A stretch of 64,000 nt of DNA from positions 61,698,239-61,762,238 of the forward strand of contig OU744723.1 in assembly GCA_916613615.1 (NCBI GenBank). The letters run 5' to 3'. A program made the position numbers and the translations under genes. The stretch is from Steromphala cineraria. Taxonomy: Eukaryota; Mollusca; Gastropoda; Trochida; Trochidae. Shown piece after piece: positions 1 to 11,790 of the stretch (its first letter is position 1; every line of letters begins with the position of its first letter). The notes beneath the pieces were generated by a model. That model had not been told where the DNA came from and did no database searches. It worked only from the letters and a program-made list of their open reading frames with translations.

Positions 1-119
1 TTTGATAGTTAAAAGAATATTTGATATTTTAAAAATGATGTTTATATGCTTAATTTGTGCTATTACTGCAATGTGGTCACAACATTGACAAAAATTTTGT
101 TGTTCGTCATTCACCAATA

Positions 120-1055
120 TCAAAATTTGTTAAAGGATATATTTACCTGAGTGATTCTGTTGTCATTTTTAATATCCGTGCCAGCTTTCATAGTTTTCAT
201 AATTGCATATATGCTGTTGATGCCCATGGCATTTGATTTATACCATGGTCTGTCTTGTTTGGTGGAAGTGGTTCACCGCCAAGAAGAAAGGTGAGTCTTC
301 TGATGTCGCTGTGTCGGGACGCTTGCTGCTGTACAGTTTGTACAGGAACATTGGGTCTCATTCTGGCTCATCCGGTACCGCATAGGCTCTCGGTTTGATC
401 TGCCTGACATTTCTTTCATTTTCCCCCGTTCTTGTCTTTGTCTGTCTCTCATTGCAAAAAAACAAGAACTCTTCTCCATTTTCATTCTGTAGCGTAATAT
501 CCCCCCATTTCAGGTCATGGGTTTCCAGTGGCCGGTCCGCATTCCAAAATGAGTGGTGCATGTTAACCACGAGGAATTGATCAGAGAAGACGGATTTGAT
601 GCTCCTAGATTGCCCTTCTGATACATATTATCAATTTGTTGATCAGTAATTTCTGCTGCTGCCTGGTCTGTTACCTTTGCCTTGTGTTTTTTAGATGTTT
701 CATTTTACTCTTGAGTGTTTTCCTGCATTTGTTGAATTGAATATCAGTCATGATGCTCACCCCATAGTCCTTTTTCTTCAGGTATCGCTCGATTGACGAA
801 ATAAAAGCCCTGATGGTGCATGGCTCGTACTCACCCCCGGTCTTCTTGCGGACAGACAGGTTGAACTGGCAGATGTACTGATTCAATTCAGCAGGGTCTA
901 TATCTTCAGGACGTCTCAGCTCAATCATGGACATTAAGAACTGTGAAAAGACATTTATGTCTCCAGTCTCCACTTGTTTTCCGCTTTATGTTCATGTTTT
1001 CTTCATCTTCAAGAAATTCATCAACATCCCCTAAGGTAACATTTACAAGTCTCTC
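120..1055 (-). pseudogene. Crypton-type tyrosine recombinase relic (KIAA1958/DUF3504-like)
   Basis: Read on the minus strand, consecutive pieces give a recognisable Crypton-derived recombinase, but in changing frames. In order they are an NIKRKT start (about 1010-985), a SAM-like core-binding part with VRKKTGGEYEPCTIRAFISS (about 860-790), HFGMR carrying the probable catalytic Arg (about 550), WGDITLQ then ERQTKTRTGEN carrying the probable catalytic Lys (about 510-430), YKLYSSKRPDTATSEDSPFF (about 340-280) and a WYK-AMGINSI segment (about 250-205). The frame changes near 980, 690 (an A-run), 540, 365 and 250. The HxxR and Tyr motifs of the C-terminus are not visible. Known: the family derives from Crypton DNA transposons and is multicopy in molluscs. 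Inferred: a dead copy rather than a spliced gene, because the shifts fall inside conserved motifs. Confidence 0.8.
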
Positions 1056-1057
1056 AT

Positions 1058-1746
1058 TTTTAGTCCAGATGGGCTTAAGTCCGGATGGGCTTATGTCATG
1101 GCCCGTCGTCCGGCGTTCGTCCGTCATCCGTCGTCCGTCCGTCCGTCCGTAAACTTTTGACACTTTCGACTTCTCCTCATGAACAGTACACATTAGAGAG
1201 CTGAAATTTTTGTACAGGTACCTTAGCTAATGGAGATTCTAATTTGTAAATTTGGTGACTCTGTGACCCCAAATAGGGTCACAGGGGTCACAACCTTAAA
1301 AACCTATTTTCATTTTCTTCTCCAGTTCTAAAAGGACTAGAGAGTTAAAAATGATATGTGCAGTCTCCTTGGCCAATGGGGATTCTTAATTGTAGATTTC
1401 GTGACCCCATGACCCCAAATAGGGTCACAGGGGTCACAACCTTAAAAACCTATTTTCATCTTCTTCTCCAGTTCCAAAAGGAGTAGATAGTTAATATTGA
1501 TGTGTGCAGACTCCTTGGACAATGGGGATTCTAATTTGTAACTTTGTTGACCCTGTGCCCCCAAATAGGGTCACAGGGGTCACAACCTTAAACAACTATT
1601 TATTCCGAAATCGTTACATTTGTTTCGTAATTTTTTTATAGGTTTTCTTGCAATAGGTAACATCAGTTTCATTTTTAGCTCATCTGGCCAGTATAAAGCA
1701 AACTTGATATGATGCCTGATGAGCTACAGAGCCAATGAATCTATTT
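1058..1746 (+). repeat. Bivalve dispersed repeat, GATGGGCTTATG / GATGAGCTAC family
   Basis: The copy opens with a degenerate, doubled GATGGGCTTA motif and a TCCGTCCG tract (about 1130-1150). It continues with three diverged tandem segments of about 150 bp, each carrying AATAGGGTCACAGGGGTCAC (near 1271, 1427 and 1565). It ends with AGCTCATCTGG (about 1678) and GATGAGCTACAGAGCCAATG (about 1718-1737). The same start and end recur at 9,560-10,335 and 11,243-11,560. No coding frame is seen; it is probably a non-autonomous mobile element. Confidence 0.65.
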
Positions 1747-1747
1747 T

Positions 1748-3309
1748 TTATGCCCCCGAGATTCCGGGGGTATATTGTTTTTCACCTGTCCGACTGTCCG
1801 TCCGTCCGTCTGTCCGTCTGTCCGTTTGTCCTCAAAAACTTTAACCTTGGTCATAACTTTTGATTGGTCAGAGCTAGGTCTTTGATACTTTGAGACTTGA
1901 CATATGCATCCGGTGTCTCCCTGGGTTGTGTAATCATTTAAAAAGGGTCCATTGACATCTGATCAATCTCATGAAAAAAAGGTCATACATTTTATCACTT
2001 TATTCATATGCAACTGGTAGATGACTCTTTAATGATCTTGGACACTCAGTTATGACAGGATGATGACAATTGACATCTGATCAATCTCATTAAAATAATA
2101 ACATACAATTGATCACTTTATTCATTCATATATATCACTTTTAAGAGAACCGGCACTCAAGAAAAACATGTGTTTTCTGTCCTTGGGCATGTGTAGTTTT
2201 ATAAAATGGTTAATGAATACCAGGCCAATCTCACTAAGATAAGTTCTGAAATTTGCCCACTTTATTCTTGAATGATGTAATGAGTTCAAGTACAGCCAGT
2301 GGTCCCTGGGCATGGGCAGTTTTATAAAATGGTTAATTGATACCAGGCCAAACTCATTGTGTATCTATATACCCCTAGTCAAGAAGTTCGGAAACTTTAG
2401 TTCTACTTCTGGTTGATGAATTGAAATTCACGAATGAAGTTTCTGCCTTGGCAAGTGTATTCTTTAAATGGTCTATTGATACCTGGTCAATAGAACTGAA
2501 ATAAGAGTTCAAATTTGGTTTCATTATTTATTAGCAGTAAAACCCCATTTCCAGGGTTGTGTATTTTTTCAAAACAACTCTTTGATACTCAGTTAATGTC
2601 ATTAAAATACATCTCAAATGTGATCTCTCTATGTATGAACTACAGGTAGATAATTATTAAAAAATGTTCTGATGTTACATATTTTTGAAAAGTATTTTTA
2701 CTGTATTAATTAACCAAATGACATAAACGGCAACCCCAGCATGTTGACATGAAGGCGAATAATCAGCTGTTGCCGTCTCAAAAAGGCATTCCTAAATTAT
2801 AAAATATATGCTTTATTTCAATTTGTCAGGCAGGACTTGATTTTTGTTCTTTTCGTCAAATCAGATACGTGTTGCCTCCAAACTGAGACGCAGTGTAAAT
2901 TCCTACACACTATGTGCGGTGTTATCAATATATCAGTATATTTCAATGTAGGCAAAGTGTGATACGAATCGGTACACACCAAAAACACAACCATATAAAA
3001 CATGATTCTATGGAGAGTTCTTAACAAAGTGTGAAGTTGTGTTGTGAAAATAAGTCAAGTATGTATCCATGTTATAAGCAGTGCTCAGAAAGCATCTCTT
3101 TCCAACTCGGCTCATAGCTGAACAATGATGATCATTCTCAAAAATCATATGCATCTAAACTATGCATCTAAACTATGCATCTAAACTATGCATCTAAACT
3201 ATGCATCTAAACTGATCTTAGGTATTTAAGTGAGTCCTGAGGTTTCTGCATTGGTTTTTTTCAACACAACTAAATTCTAATGGCTAGCCGGTCAATCTCA
3301 TTAGAATAG
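1748..3309 (+). repeat. ATGCCCCCG dispersed element, expanded copy (left part)
   Basis: It starts TTTATGCCCCCGAGATTCCG, followed by GTCCGTCC repeats and AACTTTAACCTTGGTCATAA, exactly as the compact copy at 12,002-12,255. The interior then runs through diverged segments of about 115-140 bp, each with ATACCAGGCCAATCTCATT- or CATCTGATCAATCTCAT-like boxes (about 1955, 2075, 2217, 2340, 2477 and 2590). The same kind of sequence resumes at 6,340-6,560 beyond the LINE. The LINE therefore inserted into this repeat. No coding potential is seen. Confidence 0.6.
3149..3213. repeat. 13-bp tandem repeat, five copies
   Basis: Five uninterrupted copies of ATGCATCTAAACT lie just upstream of the LINE insertion point. 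Confidence 0.95.
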
Positions 3310-6300
3310 GGTCTTAATGGTTCAAGTTTGATAGATTATTTCCTATCCTCAAGTGATTTGTTCAAATATTTCAGTGATTTCAAAATTTTGTCACGTGATG
3401 ATTCGTCACATTTTCCACTTTCATGTACCCTGTCATGGGAAAACAATGTTAGTATTGCTCAGGAAGTTTTATGTTCTTCAAATAATGTCATAGTTCAAGA
3501 ATTATATTATGTTGAGCCATGGGTAAAATATATGTGGAACAAAGAGAAGGTATCCACTTTCAAGATAAACTTTCAAGAAAGTTTCCTCTCAGTATGTGAT
3601 TTATTATACAAATCTATTGAGGATGATGTGATACAATGTGTTGATGAAATTACTAAATTATACCAAACAGCTGCATTAGATATGAAGGTTATTTATCCTG
3701 CTAGACATAGGGTATTATCTGGACCACAACAACCACCATGGTGGGATGAAGAGTTAGAGCGCTGTAAACACTTGAAGTATACAACACTTAATAGATGTCG
3801 CCAGCTAGGTGTTGATTTTGAATTTTATAGAATTTTGAAACGCAAGTTTAAGTCCTTATTTTCAGAAAAAAGAGAAAAATACCAAGCTCAAGAAAGATTA
3901 AAACTAATGGAGTCCAGAAATGATCCTAAAACTTTTTGGAAAATTCTAAAGAGGCATAAACTTAAGATTGATTTGCCAAAGGATATAGATACAGCTCAGT
4001 GGTTTAATCATTTTCAGAAGCTATTAAATGTTGGTCCTATTATTGATAATGATATTTCTATTTCTGTTACAGATACATTTTCAGATTTATGTTATGAAGA
4101 AAATAATCATGGCATTGATACTGATGATGATATTTTCATTGATGTTCAGGAAGAACTAAATAGCTCTTTTACTGAAGGAGAAGTTGAGTTGAGTTTGTTT
4201 AATCTCAGACAAGGGAAATCTCCTGGTGAGGATGGCATTCCTAGTGAATTTTTGAGAAGTACAAAACATTATATTGTTCCTTTATTAACCAAGATTTATA
4301 ACACTTTGTTTGATAAAGGTTTATTTCCAGTACAATGGGGTAAGAGTATTATCTGTCCATTACACAAGTCTGGAGACAAAAAGGAAGTGGATAATTATAG
4401 AGGAATCTCATTAATTGATACTTTATGTAAAGCGCTTGCTACCATACTAGATAAGAGGTTGAGATCATATTGTGAAAAGATGAATGTTATTTCAGAGTTT
4501 CAGGCTGGTTTCAGGCCAAACTATTCTACTGTTGATCAGATATTTTCTTTGCAAGGGATGATTCAGAAATATCTCTCCAAAAAAAGAGGAAGGTTTTATT
4601 GTATATTCATTGATTTTAGTAAGGCTTTCGATTGTATAAACCATAGAGTCCTGTTCAAAAGCTTGTCTGATATAGGCGTTAAAGGTAAATTTTTGAGATT
4701 TCTTATTTCCATGTATTCTGCTCTTTCATCTTGTGTTAGAACATCAAATGGGATAACAGATTATTTCCAGTGTAATATTGGAACAAGGCAAGGCTGCATT
4801 TTGAGTCCTATTATATTTATTATTTTCATTAATCAATTATCCTCAATGTTTGAGAGGAACGGTGGAAATGGTATTTTCATATCCCAAGATTGTCCAAATG
4901 TGATTGCTTTATTCTTTGCTGATGATGTGTCTAGTGTTAGTGATACTGCTGTTCAGCTTCAAAGAAAAATAAAAGTACTTGAAAAGTTCTGTGATGAAAC
5001 AGGAATGAAAGTAAATTTAAATAAAACCAAAATTATGGTTTTCAGGAGAGGTGGTCCTCTAAGGTCATATGAAAAGTGGTACTATAAAGGTAAAATTATT
5101 GAGGTTGTTAATAAATATAGATATCTTGGTCTTGTGTTTACTCCCACCTTATCATGGACTAGGACACAGAGTTGTTTATCATCCCAGGCTAATAAGGCTC
5201 TACTCTCATTTTATGGCTATCAGCGCAGATATGGAATTGTTTCTTGTACAGATGCTTTCAAGGTTTTTGATACAGTTGTTATACCTATAGTCACTTATGG
5301 AGCAGAGATTTGGGGTGTTCACTATTCACAAGTTATTGAAAAGGTACAAACGTCACTGTGCAAGAGGATTTTGAAATTAAATAAATATACATGTAATGTC
5401 ATGGCCTTAGGAGAATGTGGCAGAATCCCCCTTCAATATAACTATATGTTAAAACCCATAAAATTTTGGTGTAAATTGATAACTATGGAAACCAATAGAT
5501 TGCCTTATCAAACTTATTGTATGTTAAGGACACTTGATGATGCAGGAAGAAGAACATGGGTATCACATATTAGAAGTATTTTATTTCAATTTGGCTTTGG
5601 TGTCCTTTGGTTAAGCCAAGATATAGGAAACATTAAAATGTTTATTTCACATTTTAAACAAAGATTGTTTGATTGTCTGAGCCAAGATTGGCATAGCACT
5701 GTTTCTGAAATGAGTAAATGTCAGACTTACTGTCAATTTAAGACGATGTTGCAAGTTGAAAGATATCTCTCCTTAGATATCCCATTGTACTATAAAAATA
5801 TTTTGAGTCAATTTAGATGTAATAATTTCAAACTTGCTGTTGAAACAGGAAGACATAATGATACAGAATATTGTAATAGAATTTGTTTATATTGTCATAA
5901 CAAAGGAATATCATTAGTTGAAGATGAATATCACTTGTTAATGGTTTGTGAACTCTACAAGGATGCAAGAAAAGAGTATATTCACCATGATGATTTTAAC
6001 AAACCTAGTAAGGAAGATTTTGTAAGACTTATGTCTTGTAAAAATGTTGATGTTATAGTGAATATTGCTAAATTCCTTTTGCAGGCTCGTAAAATTAGAA
6101 ATATGTAACTTTCATTCAATAGCCTATATAGTTATAAATTTAGTAACTTGACTGTATAGAGTAGAATTCATGCAAATTGTTGAAACCTTCCAGATATTTT
6201 ACGGACGTTTCGTCCAACTCTTGGATTTTGTATTTTGTAACAAGACTACCAGCAGCACATAAAACTGTAATATTTTTGTAATATGGGCCATGGCCTTGAA

Positions 6301-6336
6301 ATACTGAATAAAAACTGTCTGTCTGTCTGTCTGTCT
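3308..6336 (+). mobile_element. 5'-truncated non-LTR retrotransposon (LINE)
   Basis: The insertion begins inside the C-terminal end of an apurinic-endonuclease domain: NGSSLIDYFL, then a SSHFPLS box standing where SDHFPV is usual. It continues through a complete RT frame and ends in a 3' UTR with a (CTGT)n tail at 6,315-6,336. The 5' UTR, any ORF1 and most of the endonuclease are missing, as expected for aborted target-primed reverse transcription. Flanking sequence on both sides belongs to the same ATGCCCCCG-type repeat, which marks the insertion boundaries. The clade is uncertain: the RT region and the C-terminal Cys/His cluster suggest an I/Nimb-like group, but this needs a phylogeny. Confidence 0.85.
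3328..6108 (+). CDS. LINE ORF2 protein: reverse transcriptase (N-terminally truncated)
   Basis: An uninterrupted frame of about 926 codons. The first codon is TTG, and the frame extends a few residues further upstream to a stop at 3,307, so no real initiator is present. Residues 1-40 are the end of the endonuclease domain. The RT domain has KSPGEDGIPSEF (about 295), FIDFSKAFD with the first catalytic Asp (about 428), GTRQGCILSP (about 485) and FFADDVS with the catalytic Asp pair (about 530). A thumb/connection region contains GGPLRSYEKWYY and TYGAEIWG. A C-terminal Cys/His cluster, CLYCHN to DEYHLLMVC, lies near residues 850-875. The frame is intact over 2.8 kb, so insertion is fairly recent, but without the endonuclease it is not autonomous. 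Confidence 0.85.
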   Translation: MIDYFLSSSDLFKYFSDFKILSRDDSSHFPLSCTLSWENNVSIAQEVLCSSNNVIVQELYYVEPWVKYMWNKEKVSTFKINFQESFLSVCDLLYKSIEDDVIQCVDEITKLYQTAALDMKVIYPARHRVLSGPQQPPWWDEELERCKHLKYTTLNRCRQLGVDFEFYRILKRKFKSLFSEKREKYQAQERLKLMESRNDPKTFWKILKRHKLKIDLPKDIDTAQWFNHFQKLLNVGPIIDNDISISVTDTFSDLCYEENNHGIDTDDDIFIDVQEELNSSFTEGEVELSLFNLRQGKSPGEDGIPSEFLRSTKHYIVPLLTKIYNTLFDKGLFPVQWGKSIICPLHKSGDKKEVDNYRGISLIDTLCKALATILDKRLRSYCEKMNVISEFQAGFRPNYSTVDQIFSLQGMIQKYLSKKRGRFYCIFIDFSKAFDCINHRVLFKSLSDIGVKGKFLRFLISMYSALSSCVRTSNGITDYFQCNIGTRQGCILSPIIFIIFINQLSSMFERNGGNGIFISQDCPNVIALFFADDVSSVSDTAVQLQRKIKVLEKFCDETGMKVNLNKTKIMVFRRGGPLRSYEKWYYKGKIIEVVNKYRYLGLVFTPTLSWTRTQSCLSSQANKALLSFYGYQRRYGIVSCTDAFKVFDTVVIPIVTYGAEIWGVHYSQVIEKVQTSLCKRILKLNKYTCNVMALGECGRIPLQYNYMLKPIKFWCKLITMETNRLPYQTYCMLRTLDDAGRRTWVSHIRSILFQFGFGVLWLSQDIGNIKMFISHFKQRLFDCLSQDWHSTVSEMSKCQTYCQFKTMLQVERYLSLDIPLYYKNILSQFRCNNFKLAVETGRHNDTEYCNRICLYCHNKGISLVEDEYHLLMVCELYKDARKEYIHHDDFNKPSKEDFVRLMSCKNVDVIVNIAKFLLQARKIRNM

Positions 6337-6340
6337 AAAT

Positions 6341-9300
6341 GTGCCAGCTGGATAACTCTTTGATGGTCTCAGGTATTCAAGTGAGTCCTTAGATTGCTGC
6401 ATTTGTTCTGGTAGAATGATCTGTTTATTAACCACTATAGGAACTGATCTCAAGTATTAAAGTTAGGGATGATGATGCACAGTTATTGGTTCCTGGTCAA
6501 TCTATTTAAAATTAGTCTCAAGTTAGCTCTTTTTTTTATAAACGGTTTAACCCCATAGATAACTATTTGCCATACAAAGAAATATTCAGATTTTTCTGAA
6601 AGTATGAATGATTTTTTTACTCAGGTTTGGACGTCATTTTCCGGCGCATGCCAAGTGGGCAGGAAGCAGCTACCACCGCCACCAGTGAGTACACGCCACC
6701 AGTGAGTACACCAGTGAGTACACGGCAAAATGACTTTCATTTCCTCATTGAGAAAGGTAAGAGGTTTTTCCCTGAGTTCAGGTAGGTTAAAGGTGCATTG
6801 TGGCAGTATTTTTGACATTTTTTGCTTTAAATTGTTTTAAATGATAGAATACATACTTAACAAAATGGTTGCAAGTCAAAACGATCATTATGAGGAAATA
6901 TTTTTTTATTTTATTTATTTTTTAACTCGCATGTTACTCTACACCATCATGTCAGATTCCACGATGCTGTCTCGTCATGTCGGTTACTCCAACTGGGAAG
7001 TTTGATGCAGTGAGTTGACAATTTTTTTTGTGTGAATGAAGAGTGGATAATTATCAAATGATAAATACCTTTGTACTAACATTTCCAGATGTCATATCAT
7101 TTTATAGATTATTTCTCTTTGCAAAAATACTCTTGATTGTGTTGAAATATATCAATCATAGATCAGATTCAGACTGTCACGTTCTGTCAAATGCAATCAA
7201 ATAAGACCAGTATCTTCTAACTAAACTGTCACAATGAATAAGAGAGATTTTCTGAATACAATCATTTTGTTGTCATTCCGAAACATGGCCCAACTTCAGA
7301 GCATTATCAATAAAACATTGTTGAACAATAGGTTTATACATTGTTCACATTTTGCATAATACATAATCATTATCATCAAGCTGTTAGCTAAAATGAATGA
7401 ATGAATGAATGAATGAATGAAATACTGATATAAATAAATGATAATGAAATACTAAAAAATAGTAGGTAAAAACCTTTCAAACCTTATTTGGTCTGGAAGT
7501 TAGAAAACTATCCTTTAATGAATGTACTGACCAACCAAAGTGTTGCACCATTTCCATATAACAATTTTGAACTGAAAACTTGTTTGCTTTTATGTAATCA
7601 AAAGTTCAGTAAAAAATGTGTGTGATATGTGTCTTCTCCAATAGCCAATATTTATAAATTGTCTAATCAAAAGTTCTGCAAAGTTTTCTTCCTATTCAAG
7701 ATAATTTTAGCAAATTAAGTTACATAATTAGTTTCGTCATTTTATCAACATAAGCTCTTTATAGGATTTCAAAACAGTTAACTCTCATGCAATTAGAAAA
7801 TACCAAAGGCACATCAGCAAATTGAGCATTATCTCAACGTTTGCCTATTGCATTAATGTGCAAGGAGCATTTTTTTCAGATTAGTTATCAAAGAAATGGA
7901 AAAAAATATCAAATTCTTTTGAAAGTTGCAAATCCTAAAATGCAATATATGCAATATCGCCATGTCTCAGCCCTTCTCTGCTTACTTGCCGAGCACCTGC
8001 GCAGCCCCATACTGCTTTTGAAATGAGGGGGAAAAATAATTAATTCAAATTGTTGTGAAATTGACAATCCCTTGAAAGATTTTTGAAATTTTGTTATTCA
8101 AATTGCTCGTTTTAGATAATTTATTCAAAAGGTACAATATCACAAAGAAGTAAAACACACATCAGTCAAAGTATAACACATAAAGTGTAGATTATATATT
8201 GATGGTAATATTATTTTATTTTTTGAAAGGAGTTTTTATCAATGCAAACTCTTAAGGCATAAATTTCTGATAACAAAATGACACCGTTCAAACTATGATT
8301 AAGGGGAGATAATCAACAAGTTCAATCAGAAGGTTATCTTCAGTTCCCTCAAAACCATTAAATGAAGGGTATTAAGGCTTTTATAGAATGTATACAATAT
8401 CAAATCACATACTTCCCAAATTATGCATCAATTGTAAATTCTTAACCTGGAACTGTTGTCTTTGAAAACTAAAAATTACCACAGTTTTTTTAATTTAATT
8501 TGTCAAGTAAAAACTCATACTATCAATGGCACTATCAAGAGCATATATTAACCATATTGAACCAAACTTGCAACTTGTCTTTATTTGACAATTCTATCTT
8601 AAAATTATAATATGTTCTCAGTTTAAATCTGCTTTTGATATAAAAATAACGAAAGTCAACTAGAATTTATTTGTTTATATCAGTAATACAAACAGGGGCA
8701 TGTCAAAGCCTACTCTAACATAAGACATTAAAAACAATACTATTTCACCAATGACACCATTAAAAAAAAAATAATTCAAGTTTCTATCTCTTTGCCGCTT
8801 TTGATATTTCGTCCAAATTCGATTTAATCTTGTTCAAATTTGTATGACTGTCTGACTATAAATTTGGGTTAGTCATCATAGACATGGACTATATTTAAAC
8901 TTATCAATTTTAAGCTTGTGTTCTGTTTATGAAACTTTCACAACCCAATTTACCATTTGCATCAGATTTTTTCCTCCATTATCAGATATTGTCATTTCTA
9001 TATAATGGAAAAATAAATGAATATCAAAATGACCAACTCTACAGCAACATATCCAAGGTTTTGAGTTTTTCTTTCAGCAAAAACAAATTAAATTTGAGAG
9101 GAAAAACAAGAGTTATATGAGATATAATGAAGATAAAGTGAGTCATTCATCCAACTAAAATCCTCATCCCATTCCCCTTCCCAATCTTCCTTGTGATAGT
9201 ATCATAGTGTGTTCATGACATTTAAATAACTTGATATAAACATGTTGATAAGATTACAGAATGTAATTAGATATTATCATTTTTTAATTATTCTAGAGAT

Positions 9301-9555
9301 TGTTTTCCTCCTTAAATATTCACACCAATTGATCATACAAAGACAGTCAATGAAACATATTCATTATGTCATGAATGGAGCAGTATGATTATTTAATCAA
9401 ATAAAATATCAAGTATTTACCTAAAAATTATATTGGAAAGGCAACTGTACTGTAATATACATTATACATTAATTGCATAATAACAAAGGAAACTTGATTA
9501 TACACGTATACATTATAGATATGTATACAATTACCTTGTAATTCATTTCCTTATC
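6341..9555. other. Non-coding AT-rich stretch
   Basis: No convincing exon was seen; every open frame is short. It holds the continuation of the ATGCCCCCG-type repeat (to about 6,560), a direct repeat of CCAGTGAGTACAC (about 6,680-6,723), a TTAAAGGTGCATTGTGGCAG sequence (about 6,787) and an (ATGA)n microsatellite at 7,393-7,421. Confidence 0.6.
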
Positions 9556-9557
9556 AA

Positions 9558-10335
9558 TTTAGCTCATCTTGCCTGTAAGGCCTGATGGGCTTATGGCATG
9601 GCATGGTGTCCAGCGTGCAGCGTCCCTCCTTTCGTCAGTAAAATTTGTGGAATTTCGCCTTCTTCAGAACCATAAGGCCCGGAAAGCTTAAAATTGGTGT
9701 ACAGATTCCTTGACTAGATAGGATAAAAAAATTGTAGCTTTGGTGGCCCTGGGGCCCCTAATAAGGGCCACAGGGGCCACGCCCTAAAAACCTAAATTAA
9801 TCTTTGTTCTGTCGTAAACAGATAATCCTGGCCATGGTATTGCCTCTTAATGGTTAAAACACTGCAAAGTAAAGAAAATACCCAAATTAGGAACATGTTA
9901 CACTTAAAATAGCATAATCAAAGACCAAAGAGTTAAAAAAACTACAAACAGAAAGTCACAAGTATTAATTTTAAGAGATATTTGATGTGTGCTTTCCATA
10001 AAATTTCTGACAAGGAGAGGTTTACTGTTGAAAGATGATATTTTAAGGTAGCTTCAATCAATGTCAAGTGTCTACACAAGTATGGTGAAATAAGTCTTCA
10101 CATAAATAACACAATGAGCTTACATTGCAAAATAAGTTAACAGTTAAAATATAACCCCAATATTCTGATATGAACAATTTCTATTTCTATATTGATTACA
10201 GGTATCTGAAATCACTTATATACTTAAGTGTAGAATTTGAGACTTTGTGGGTCCTACAAATGGGGAAACCACATTGGCCACAGCAAAATTAAATTTGAAG
10301 CCTGATGAGCTAAAGAGCCAATGGCTCTATTTCTA
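9558..10335 (+). repeat. Dispersed repeat with AGCTCATC / GATGAGCT inverted ends
   Basis: It begins TTTAGCTCATCTTGCCTGTA with GATGGGCTTATGGCATGGC following, and ends AAGCCTGATGAGCTAAAGAG then CCAATGGCTCTATTT. The termini are inverted copies (TTAGCTCATC against GATGAGCTAA). The interior has GGGGCCCCTAATAAGGGCCA-type sequence and no coding frame. Probably a non-autonomous DNA element about 0.78 kb long; the family recurs at 1,058, 11,243, 30,770 and 42,420. Confidence 0.7.
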
Positions 10336-10750
10336 TAAATATATAAGACGAATGGTAATGACTGATGGAAATCTGAAAAAATGACATGGATATAAATAAG
10401 CTGAAATGATGTCTGATGGTAAAATGATAAAATGAAGGATATTTAATTAAATAAGTAACATGGATATTGTATAAATGTGTACACATAATCTGGTAAAATT
10501 TTGACGTAATCTTTATTCTGAATTACATGCCTGAGATTTAATAATTTTGAGATTTATTTTTTGAAGTCTGAAAAACCATGAGGGGCCCTAAATAGATATT
10601 AGATGTTGCTGTGAATGGAAATTGACGAATGATTTGCTGAGGGGTAATAAATTGATTAGAACATGAATACGTCATCATGATATCATATATTATATTAATA
10701 CTGCTGCAAAGTCTGAAAATTTCAAAAACATTGTGTGTCAAAACCCATCT
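10336..10750. other. Non-coding stretch
   Basis: AT-rich sequence with no exon, RNA gene or repeat that I can recognise. Confidence 0.5.
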
Positions 10751-10850
10751 GGGATGAAGTATGGATTGTCTTGGTCTCACCTGCAGTAGGAACCCAGCCA
10801 TCGCAGATTCGCACCGCTCACCCGCTGTCAGTTTTGATGTGTTAGGGACC

Positions 10851-10874
10851 ATGGCGGAGACAATGAAGCATAAG
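10851..10874 (+). CDS. Possible first coding exon (MAETMKHK), tentative
   Basis: GGGACCATGGCGGAGACAAT gives an ATG in strong context (A or G at -3, G at +4). Eight codons later comes AAG followed by GTAAAC, an acceptable splice donor in phase 0. The surrounding 250 bp is less AT-rich than its neighbours and could be a 5' UTR. A reading frame also runs on to 11,021 without splicing. It would join in phase with the candidate exon at 11,791. No homology was recognised, and the region could equally be part of a dispersed repeat, since GGAATGTACCTTTAA near 11,177 resembles repeat termini. Confidence 0.2.
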
Positions 10875-11242
10875 GTAAACTACATGTACTCTTTCTTCTC
10901 GACGGAAGACCCTTTACTTGTCAATCATGTGCAAGCCGGCTCCTGCTATTTCAATCGCAAGTCACCCATTTCCGGAGTCAGACACTTCTGTTATCCGCCA
11001 TATTTATGGAAACATAATTAAGAAGAGGATTTTTCCAGGTGATCTCCTTGAATACATATAAGTCGACAGAGTTTTAATAATTTTTGTAGAGGTGCCTCAA
11101 TTCTATGATAAGTAAGAATAAATTCATAACATTTATTTTGTTGAAAACCGTCCAGTTAAAAAGCTCATTAACTGCCGGAATGTACCTTTAAGGGAATGTA
11201 TTTTTTTATATTGGGTCTCTAAAATTCTTATGTTTAAAACAT

Positions 11243-11560
11243 CAGGCCTGTAAGGCCAGATGGGCTTATGGCATGGCGTAGTGTCCGGCATCTGTCCGGT
11301 CATGCATCCGTCCGTAAACTTTGTGCAATTACAACTTCTTCTCCAGGAGTGTAAAGCCTATAAATCTGTATCGTTTTGTACAGACACCTTGATCAATGAG
11401 GATTATGATTTACAGCTTTTGGTGACCCTTGGGTTCCTAATAACCCTTGCATTTGGTGACCCTTTGGCCATTTCTAAGGGAGAAACAACATTGGTCACAC
11501 CCTTAAGCAAAATTAAATATGAAGCCTGATGACCTACAGAGCAAAAAGTTTTATTAATGT
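11243..11560 (+). repeat. Short copy of the GATGGGCTTATG / GATGAGCT family
   Basis: It has AGGCCTGTAAGGCCAGATGG then GCTTATGGCATGGC at the start, a TCCGTCCGTAAACTTTG tract, and AAGCCTGATGACCTACAGAG at the end. At about 320 bp it is less than half the length of the 9,558 copy, so it is internally deleted. Confidence 0.65.
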
Positions 11561-11790
11561 CATTTGTTTTGTTCAAATTGCATGATTTAGTGATTAACTA
11601 TCCAAAGTCTAAAGAACTAAAGAACACATATATTTCCTCATTGTCTTTACACATTTATTTCAAGGTATTTAGTTTCTAGTTTCCCCAGGAATTGTAGGAG
11701 AGAGAGAAAAGAGAGAGACAGAGAGAGCTCGTTACTGGAAGCTGCTTTATTAGACTGCACCTGATCATGATATTCAACATATCGGTGCAG

